DNA of 15,063 bases from F1-60-MAGs149 sp032119475 (lineage in GTDB: Bacteria > Actinomycetota > Thermoleophilia > Gaiellales > F1-60-MAGs149): NCBI GenBank assembly GCA_032119475.1, contig JAUMCA010000147.1, positions 1-15,063 on the forward strand, written 5' to 3'. The stretch's first letter is position 1; each line of letters opens with the position of its first letter. A program made the translations under genes and the position numbers. Shown in pieces: positions 6,693-13,100 of this stretch. Below the pieces are notes generated by a model. That model was not told where the DNA came from. It worked only from the letters and a program-made list of their open reading frames with translations, and did no database searches.

Positions 6693-7684
6693 CGCACGAC
6701 CCCGTGCTCGGGTCGTACCACGCCTTCTACGGCGTCGTCCGCACGTTCTGCGGCGTGCCGATCGCGCGCACGCGAGAGGAGATGGCGGCGGCGGACGTCG
6801 CCATCCTCGGGGCGCCGTTCGACGAGGGCGTGTCCTACCGCCCCGGCACGCGCTTCGGCCCGCAGGCGATCCGCGAGGCGGAGGACGTCAACCGCACCGG
6901 CGACCGGCCGAGCATGCGCGCCGGCATCGATCCGCTGGCGGCCCTGCGGATCGTCGACTGGGGTGACATCGACGTGATCGCGAGCGATCTCCCCCGCTCG
7001 CACGCCCTGCTCGCGGAGGCCGTCGGCGCCGCACTCGCGGCGGAGACGGTGCCGGTCGTGCTCGGCGGCGACCACTCCCTCGCCCACGCGATGCTGGCGG
7101 CGATGGCGGAGCGCTTCGGCGCCGACGGCTACAGCGTGATCCACTTCGACACCCACGCGGACACCGGCCTCGACGCCGAGGGCGAGCCGCCGCACGGGAC
7201 GCCGTTCCGGTCCACGATCGAACGCGGGCACTTGCGCGGCGGGAACATCGTGCAGATCGGGCTGCGCGGGACCTGGCCGGGTCCGGACCTCTTCCAGTGG
7301 ATGCGCGACCAGGGCATGCGCTGGGTCACGATGGAGGACGTCGAGGATCGCGGGCTGGGGGATGTCGTGGCCGAGGCGATCGCCTTCGCCCGCGAGCGGG
7401 CGCCGCGGACCTACCTGTCCGTCGACATCGACGTGCTCGACCCCGCCTTCGCGCCGGGGACCGGCACGCCCGAGCCCGGCGGCCTGAGCACGCGTGAGCT
7501 GATGCGCGCGGTGCGCGACGTGGCGGCGTCGGTCGACGTCGTCGCGATGGACCTCGTCGAGGTGTCGCCGCCGTACGACCACGCGGCGATCACCGCGATG
7601 GCGGGCCACCGCACGGTGCTCGAGGCCCTCAACGGGATCGCGCTGCGGCGGACCGGCCGCACCGTGCAGCCGGAGCGCCCGTGA
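6689..7684 (+). CDS. speB: Agmatinase / guanidino-acid ureohydrolase (arginase superfamily)
   Basis: Mn-dependent cytosolic hydrolase of 331 aa that splits a guanidino group to release urea. All metal-binding positions are intact: His129 in GGDHS (126-130), Asp154, His156 and Asp158 in FDTHADT, and Asp246 and Asp248 in SVDIDVLDP (244-252). HGTPFR at 169-174 and GTGTPEPGG at 257-265 place it with agmatinases and guanidinobutyrases rather than arginases. If it is agmatinase, the product is putrescine; 4-guanidinobutyrate, 3-guanidinopropionate or guanidine are realistic alternatives that motifs alone cannot exclude, so the gene symbol is tentative. The GTG at 6689 overlaps the OsmC stop (GTGA); longer in-frame readings back to 6290 run through the OsmC gene and are spurious. 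No arginine decarboxylase or other polyamine gene lies in the window. The stop likewise overlaps the next gene. Confidence 0.9.
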   Translation: MTHDPVLGSYHAFYGVVRTFCGVPIARTREEMAAADVAILGAPFDEGVSYRPGTRFGPQAIREAEDVNRTGDRPSMRAGIDPLAALRIVDWGDIDVIASDLPRSHALLAEAVGAALAAETVPVVLGGDHSLAHAMLAAMAERFGADGYSVIHFDTHADTGLDAEGEPPHGTPFRSTIERGHLRGGNIVQIGLRGTWPGPDLFQWMRDQGMRWVTMEDVEDRGLGDVVAEAIAFARERAPRTYLSVDIDVLDPAFAPGTGTPEPGGLSTRELMRAVRDVAASVDVVAMDLVEVSPPYDHAAITAMAGHRTVLEALNGIALRRTGRTVQPERP

Positions 7685-8862
7685 CGCCGCCGCTCGTCGC
7701 CTACGCCGAGCTCCACGACGACCCGCTCGTCGGCGCGCTGCTCGATCTCGCCGACAGCCCCGACGACGAGCTGCTCGCAGCGGAGGCGGCGCGCGCCGCC
7801 CTGGAGGAGCCGCTGGCGGCCGCCCCGGCGATCGCCCTCGCGGTCGCCGCCTCGAGCGGTCCGTTCGCCGCCGCCGCGCGCGCCGGTCTCGCAGGCGACG
7901 ACCCGCGCATCGGCATCGCGGCGGCGGAGCTGGAGCGGCTGGCGACGCTCGCGCACGGCGACGCCGCGCGCCTCCTCGCCCGCCACGGCCTGGCCGGGGC
8001 GCTCGAGGGCCGCGACGCGCGGGATCGCGCGATGCCACCCGCGGCCGCCGCCCTCATAGAGACCCTCACGGCGGATGCCGCCTGGGCGGCGCAGGCCCCC
8101 GTGCTGGCCGCGTTCCACCGCAGCGAGGGGACCGGCGACCTCGCCGTCCACCGCGTCCTGCGCTGGGCGGACGGCATCCTGATCGGCGTCCAGGCGCCGG
8201 AGCGCACGACGCTCGACGACCTGGTCGGCTACGAGGCGCAGCGCACGCCCCTGCTCGACGACCTGACCGCCTGGCTCGACGGCGGCCCGGCGATCGACAG
8301 CCTGCTCCACGGACCGCCCGGGACCGGCAAGTCCGCTGCCGTGCGGGCCTGCGCAGACGCGTTCGCCGACCGCGGCGTGCGGCTCGTGCAGGTCGAGCGC
8401 CACCAGATGGACGACGTCGACGCGGCGCTCCTCGCGCTGCGAGACGGCCCCCGCACCATCCTCTTCCTCGACGACCTGGTCGTCGACGACCTCGATCGGC
8501 TCGACCGCACGCTCCGCGCCACGCTCGACGGCGGCGTGACGGAGCGGCCGTCGACGGTGGTGGTCTGGGCGACGTCGAACCGCCTGAACCTCATCCAGGG
8601 ATCCCTGCGCGAGCGCGCCGACGACCTCGACGCGGCCGAGGGCGCCGGCGAGAAGGCGGCGCTCGCCGCCCGCTTCGGCCGCCGGATCCGCTTTCCCAAG
8701 CAGGACCGGGACGCCTACCTGGCGATCTGCCGCCGCCTCGTCACCGACCGCCTCGGGCACGTGCCGGAGGAACTGGACGACCAGGCGATGCGCTTCGCGG
8801 TGCAGGGCCACGGCATGTCGGCGCGCACGGCGCGCCAGTTCGCCGACGCGCAGCGCGCCTAG
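7681..8862 (+). CDS. DUF815-type AAA-like ATPase
   Basis: P-loop ATPase of 393 aa. Residues 1-170 are an Ala/Leu-rich helical N-terminal part. The ATPase core follows: GPPGTGKS Walker A at 211-218, ILFLDDL Walker B at 260-266, ATSNRLNLI at 297-305 (sensor-1 region) and EKAALAARFGRRIRF at 324-338. The order DDL, LxGG, ATSNRxxLI, EK..L..RFG is the signature of the DUF815 family (Pfam name), whose function is not established. The usual family P-loop begins GARGTGKS, while this one has GPPGTGKS. The GTG at 7681 overlaps the ureohydrolase stop (GTGA) and has GGAG 5 nt upstream. It is the last gene of the plus-strand operon and converges with the membrane-protein gene in a shared CTAG. A chaperone-like or DNA-transaction role is possible but unsupported here. 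Confidence 0.85.
   Translation: MTPPLVAYAELHDDPLVGALLDLADSPDDELLAAEAARAALEEPLAAAPAIALAVAASSGPFAAAARAGLAGDDPRIGIAAAELERLATLAHGDAARLLARHGLAGALEGRDARDRAMPPAAAALIETLTADAAWAAQAPVLAAFHRSEGTGDLAVHRVLRWADGILIGVQAPERTTLDDLVGYEAQRTPLLDDLTAWLDGGPAIDSLLHGPPGTGKSAAVRACADAFADRGVRLVQVERHQMDDVDAALLALRDGPRTILFLDDLVVDDLDRLDRTLRATLDGGVTERPSTVVVWATSNRLNLIQGSLRERADDLDAAEGAGEKAALAARFGRRIRFPKQDRDAYLAICRRLVTDRLGHVPEELDDQAMRFAVQGHGMSARTARQFADAQRA
8859..8862. other. CTAG forming both stop codons of two convergent genes
   Basis: TAG at 8860-8862 ends the DUF815 gene on the plus strand. The complementary TAG read from 8861 to 8859 ends the membrane-protein gene on the minus strand. The genes overlap by 4 bp, so there is no intergenic room for a terminator and each transcript must run into the other gene's antisense strand. 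Confidence 0.95.
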
Positions 8863-9335
8863 CGCTCGGCGGGGGCGGCCGGCGTCGTCCGCACGGGGCC
8901 GCGGCCGAATGCGATGACGTCGCGGATGGCCCAGCCGACCAGCACCCCGGCGACCACGATCAGGCCGTGCTGGGCGGTGTGGAGCGCCTCGTTCTCGTCG
9001 ATCGCCGTGTCGAACGGCGGCAGCAGCGAGGCGAGGTCGAGGACCAGCGCGACGGCGCCCATGCCGAGCGCGACGTAGGGGTGGATCGGCTTGGAGCGCA
9101 TCCCGTCGCGCACCGCGAAGGCCACGACCGCGGCCGGGATGAAGATCGCGGCGTGCTGCGTGTAGTGCGCGAGATCCCAGCGCTCCGCGAACGCGGCGCC
9201 CGGCGGTGAGATGGCGAGGAGCCCGACCACGACGGCGATCGCCACGGCGACGAGTAGACGCCGACCCGATGCCACGACCGCCCATTCCACTCCCCGCAGC
9301 GTACCGCGGACCGAGCGGAAGCACGGAGCGGACAT
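8859..9335 (-). CDS. Four-helix membrane protein with duplicated HxxQH motif
   Basis: I do not recognise the family. The 158-aa protein has four hydrophobic segments at about residues 25-43, 61-75, 88-106 and 122-141. Helices 2 and 4 are each introduced by HxxQH and end in RD: HYTQHAAIFIPAAVVAFAVRD (57-77) and HTAQHGLIVVAGVLVGWAIRD (119-139). These 21-residue segments align without gaps at 8 identities plus many conservative pairs, pointing to an internal duplication of a two-helix unit. The paired histidines at helix ends could bind a metal or heme. The start is uncertain: ATGs at 9362, 9341 and 9335 and GTGs at 9290 and 9275 are in frame, and none has a well-spaced ribosome site (GGGGA touches the GTG at 9290). 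The gene follows the response regulator on the same strand with a short gap and may share its transcript. Confidence 0.75.
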   Translation of the reverse strand: MSAPCFRSVRGTLRGVEWAVVASGRRLLVAVAIAVVVGLLAISPPGAAFAERWDLAHYTQHAAIFIPAAVVAFAVRDGMRSKPIHPYVALGMGAVALVLDLASLLPPFDTAIDENEALHTAQHGLIVVAGVLVGWAIRDVIAFGRGPVRTTPAAPAER

Positions 9336-9383
9336 CCGCATCGGCCGGGGTGGGTGTCCCACAGCCCGCCCAACGGACCGGGC

Positions 9384-10064
9384 TCAGACGGGAACAGCGG
9401 GGTCCGCGTGCCGGAGGTACGCCAGCACGGCGGCGGTGCGCAGATCGGTCCCCGAGGCGGCGTCGGGCACGAGCACCTTGTACGCCCGCGACAGCTCGCG
9501 CCGGACGGAGACGTGCGCGAGGTGCAGGTGCTCCGCGATCGCGCGCGCGTCGAGACCGGTGGCGGCGAGCGCCATCACCTCGCGCTGGCGCGGTGACAGG
9601 CGCTGGAGCACATCCGCTCCGGCGGTCCTCCCCTCCGCGCCGCCCTCGAACGCCACGTCACCGCGCTTCGTCCGGTGGACGACGTCGACGACGGCGTCGG
9701 CGGAGAGGTCGGTGCTCTTCCGGACGTACGACCAGTGGTGCAGCTCCGAGGCCGGGAGCACGTCCTCCGCCCGCGGTGCGGGGTGCTGGGAGAACATCAC
9801 GAGCGGCATGGCGCGGTCCGTCGCCCGGATGGCGAGGCCGAGCTCGTAGCCGTTGAGCCGCGAGGCCCCGAGCGACACGTCGAGCAGCACTGCGTCGAAG
9901 GACTGGCCGTCGAGCAGGGCCAGCGCCTGCTTGGCGTCGTTCGCCACGACGACTCCCGCGACGTCACCGTGCGCGCCCAGCCAGTTGGCGACGAGCGCAC
10001 ACAGCGCCGGGTCATCGTCCACGTAGAGCAACCGTATGGCCGAGCCCCCTGTCGCCGTCGTCAA
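9384..10064 (-). CDS. LuxR/NarL-type two-component response regulator
   Basis: DNA-binding regulator of 226 aa in the standard two-domain form. The receiver domain covers about 10-130, with the acidic pocket at Asp16-Asp18 (YVDDDP), phospho-acceptor Asp62 (VLLDVSLG), Ser92 in the Thr/Ser switch position (VMFSQH) and the conserved Lys116 (YVRKS). The LuxR-type helix-turn-helix covers about 154-219, beginning LSPRQREVMALAATG and including ARAIAEHLHLAHVSVRRELSRAYKVL. It should act as a transcription factor after phosphorylation by a histidine kinase, but no kinase gene is in the window, so it is an orphan here. The start is TTG at 10064, supported by AGGGGG 7 nt upstream and by the receiver domain beginning nine residues in. 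Two TACCC-N5-GGGTA palindromes lie 17-63 bp upstream and are its most likely own binding sites. Confidence 0.92.
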   Translation of the reverse strand: MTTATGGSAIRLLYVDDDPALCALVANWLGAHGDVAGVVVANDAKQALALLDGQSFDAVLLDVSLGASRLNGYELGLAIRATDRAMPLVMFSQHPAPRAEDVLPASELHHWSYVRKSTDLSADAVVDVVHRTKRGDVAFEGGAEGRTAGADVLQRLSPRQREVMALAATGLDARAIAEHLHLAHVSVRRELSRAYKVLVPDAASGTDLRTAAVLAYLRHADPAVPV

Positions 10065-10071
10065 TTCGATG

Positions 10072-10077
10072 CCCCCT
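10072..10077 (-). promoter_or_regulatory. Ribosome binding site AGGGGG supporting a TTG start
   Basis: AGGGGG on the minus strand is followed by 7 nt and then TTG at 10064. No in-frame ATG or GTG lies between here and the first receiver-domain strand, so this site fixes the rare TTG start of the response regulator. Confidence 0.7.
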
Positions 10078-10080
10078 CAG

Positions 10081-10095
10081 TACCCGTTTTGGGTA
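10081..10095. promoter_or_regulatory. Palindromic site TACCC-N5-GGGTA, copy 1
   Basis: TACCCGTTTTGGGTA has 5-bp perfect arms. It lies 17 bp upstream of the TTG start of the response regulator and, if the -10 candidate at 10107-10112 is right, just downstream of the transcription start. Each half resembles the TACYNMT-like heptamers bound by NarL-family regulators, though with a 1-bp rather than 2-bp centre. Confidence 0.6.
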
Positions 10096-10106
10096 TCACG
10101 GGAACC

Positions 10107-10112
10107 ATACTA
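10107..10112 (-). promoter_or_regulatory. Possible -10 box (TAGTAT) for the response regulator
   Basis: TAGTAT on the minus strand fits TAnnnT, giving a start near 10100 and a leader of about 36 nt with AGGGGG before the TTG. It overlaps the edge of palindrome copy 2. The -35 position reads GTTTCC and is weak, as at promoters that need an activator. Confidence 0.35.
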
Positions 10113-10127
10113 CCCGGTTCGGGTAGT
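10109..10127. promoter_or_regulatory. Palindromic site ACTACCC-N5-GGGTAGT, copy 2
   Basis: ACTACCCGGTTCGGGTAGT has 8-bp perfect arms around a 3-nt centre. Its TACCC-N5-GGGTA core (10111-10125) begins exactly 30 bp from that of copy 1, about three helical turns, so proteins on both would face the same side of the DNA. No T-tract follows on either strand, which argues against a terminator for the upstream repeat-protein gene. Confidence 0.65.
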
Positions 10128-10154
10128 TGGGAAACCGGACGTGGAAGGAAGCAG

Positions 10155-10167
10155 ACGCCCCCGGCGT
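10155..10167 (-). terminator. Weak hairpin downstream of the repeat-protein gene
   Basis: ACGCC and GGCGT pair around three bases, starting 10 nt after the TGA of the giant gene on the minus strand. They are followed by a T/C-rich stretch (CTGCTTCCTTCC) rather than a T run. It is the only terminator-like structure between this gene and the regulator. Confidence 0.28.
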
Positions 10168-10177
10168 GTTCAGGGGA

Positions 10178-13100
10178 TCACGGGTAGAGGTTGGTCGCCG
10201 GCGGCACCGGGATCCGGTGCGGCGCCGCCTTCTGCACCAGGAGCGCCACGAGCGCCTGCTTGGTCCGCGTGGCCGCGGCGCTCGGGCGCCACGGGTAGCG
10301 GTGCCGCTGGCCGCCGCTTCTCAGCCAGCGGAGGATCGCCGTGTTCGCGGCGACCGACTGGCGGTAGGCGCGCTGCAGCAGCACCCCAGCCGGCTCGAGG
10401 CCCTGCGGCGGCCGCCGGTAGAGCTCGAGACGGACGAGCGTCTCCCGCCGCTGCGCGAGCGTCTCGCGCTCGACGATGCGCGCCGTCTGCCGCGCGGTGA
10501 GCTGTCCCGCCGCGTAGCGGTCGAGCACGTTGTTCAGGCGCATGCGGGTCGGCGCGGCATCCTGCATCTCGCGGATCACCCGGCGCAGCCAATCGTCGGC
10601 GCGCAGAGTCTGGAAGCGGAACGGAAGGCTCGTGCGCGTGGCGCCCGTCCCGTCGACGGACATCCGCGCGACCACCCGCAGTGCGCCCTTCGCCCGCAGG
10701 ATCGCGCGGCCGGTCTCGTTGAGGCGCACGGGGACGGACAGCGTCTCCCCTGCCGCGCCCTGCACGCGACCGACGCCGACCACCTCCTCGCCGACACGAC
10801 CGGCGCGCGCCGTCGGCGCCTCGACCAGCTCCACGGGACCCGCGCAGTGGAACGGCGCCGCGCCGCCGCAGCGGATCTGGATCGTCGCGGTCGTGCCCGT
10901 CGTCTCCACCCGGTCCGGGACGACGCGCACCACCGCCGTCGCGCGCGGCGCGACGAGCTCCAGCGGCACCTCACGCTCCTCGGCGCCCGCGCTCGTCCGC
11001 GCGAAGATGGCCATCGCGAGCGTCGATGCGCCCGTCTGGGCGAGCTCGCGCTGGATCGCCCGCGGGAGCGGGAAGCTGATGGTGCTGCGAACGCCGGACG
11101 CGATCGACATGGTCCGGGTGCCGATGGCGCGTTTGCGGTACGCGACGCGAACGCGGAAGTCGCAGGGCGAGCCGTCGTCCGTCAGACAGCCGAGACTCAC
11201 CGTCGCGTCGCCGGTGCGCCCGACCTGCGCGACGGTATCGGCGACCGCAGCCCGGGCGATCACCAGCGTGCCGTCCCCAGCGGCAACCGGCGTCGCCCCG
11301 GGACGCGCCGGCACGGCGCGCGAGATCCATGCCGACACGTTGCCCGCGACATCCACCGCGCGGACGTAGACCGTCGCACCGGCGGTGGCCGGGATCGTCG
11401 CACTGGCCGTCGCGGCATTCAGCAGCGCGCCGGGCAGGCCGGGATCGGTGGTCACCTGCCAGCCGGCGACGCCGGAGGCCGCGTCGGCCAACGTCGGCGT
11501 GACGCGCACATCGACACCGCTCTCCGCCCATGCGGCGTCGATCGCCGAGACGACCGGTGCATCCGCGTCGAAGCCGATCTCGTCGTCCGCCTCGCGGAGG
11601 ATCGCCCCGGACCCGTCGAGGAACCGCGCGTAGAGCCGACGGGAGCCGGCCGGACCGGCGGGGATCGCCCACGCGAGCTGGGTGGTAACCGTGCGCCGTG
11701 TCGGCTGCGCGAAGCCGGGGTCGTCGGATACCTCGATCCAGCGCGTGCCGGCCGGCCAGATGACGTCGACCACGGCGGTGCTCGACGAGGTCCACGCCGC
11801 GCCGCGGTCGAGCGTGATCCCGATCGGCCCCGGCGGTGGCGTCGTCGGGACGAAGACGTCCCACGTATACGTCGTGATGGCGGAGCCGACGTTGCCGGCC
11901 GCATCGACGATCTTGACGCGGAGGGTGTGCTGACCCTCCTCGACGTTCGGGATGGTCACGGGCGACGCGCACGGCGTGTACTCCGCGCCATCCAAGCTGC
12001 ACAGCGCACCCGTGCCGTCAGCGCCGTAGGAGAACTGGAACGTCGCCACGGACGACGCCGTCAGCGCGTCGGGGCCGCTGGCGATCACGGCGGTGCCCGT
12101 CGGCGGCGCGTTGTCGACGGTCCAGATCGTGGTCGTCGGCGTGCTGCTATTGCCCGCGCTGTCGATCGTGCGGGTCTGGAACGTGTACGTGCCGTCCGCA
12201 AGCGAGCTGAACTCCACGGGCGACGCACAGGGCGCCCACGTCGATCCCGGCGTCAGCTGGCACTCGAGCGTCGTGTCCGGCGCGGCAGTGACGGTGAAGA
12301 CCGCGTCCCGCTCCACGGTCGGATCGGCCGGGCGGCCGGAGACGGCCGGCGCGGGTGGCGGCGTGAGATCGACGTACCAGCGGATCACCGTGTCCGCACT
12401 TTGCACCGGTGGCGACGCAGCGCTCAGCTGGTGCACGAGCACCTCGTGCGGGCCCTCGCCGAGGTCGGAAAGGGACAGCGGGCTGGTGCAGGTCGTCCAC
12501 TCGCCGCCGTCGACCGAGCACTGCATGGTGGCGCCGGGGGACTCGGTCAGGAAGATGTCGGCCGTCGTCTGAGCGGTCGGGCTGCCCGGGATGTTGTCGA
12601 CCGCCACCTCGGGTGGTGCGGTCGCCGAGACGGTGAAGGTGAAGGCGTTGGCCGGGCCGGTGTTGCCGGCCGCGTCGACCTGGCGCGTGCTGAAGGTGTA
12701 CGTGCCGTCGGCAAGGGCGGGCGCCACCTGCACCGGACTCGTGCAGGCCGTCCACGTGGTGCCGTCGAGCGAGCATTCGAAGGTCGTGTCGCCATCGCCG
12801 GTGAAGGTGAAGACGGGCTGCGTGTTCGAGGTGATCGCGGGCGGCGTGCCCGTGAGCGGCGGCGCAGTCGGCACCGTGGTGTCAACCGTCCACATGCTCG
12901 AGACACTCGGCCCCACGTTGCCCGCGCCGTCGATCTGGCGCACCGACAGGGTGTGCTGGCCATCGGTCAGGCCGGTTGCCGTGAACGGGCTGGTGCAGGT
13001 GCCCCAGCCGCCGAAGTCGAGCTTGCACTGGAAGCCGTTGCCTGCGTCGCCCGTGAAGGCCGCGCTGAGGGAGCTGTCGTCCGTCACCCCCACGGGCACG

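Noticed and set aside
6533..8038. 501-codon open frame on the minus strand
   Set aside because: It is a shadow of the OsmC, ureohydrolase and DUF815 coding frames, with low-complexity Arg-rich translation.
7411..9324. 637-codon open frame on the minus strand
   Set aside because: It is antisense to the ureohydrolase and DUF815 genes and out of frame with the membrane protein. Its composition is Arg/Gly/Ala with no motif.
10081..10127. Palindromes considered as the terminator of the giant gene
   Set aside because: No T-tract follows either hairpin on the minus strand, and the two share a spaced TACCC-N5-GGGTA core, which fits protein-binding sites better.
10971..12002. 343-codon minus-strand frame within the giant gene
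   Set aside because: It is the giant gene in a shifted frame. The main frame is continuous with intact repeats, so there is no frameshift to explain.
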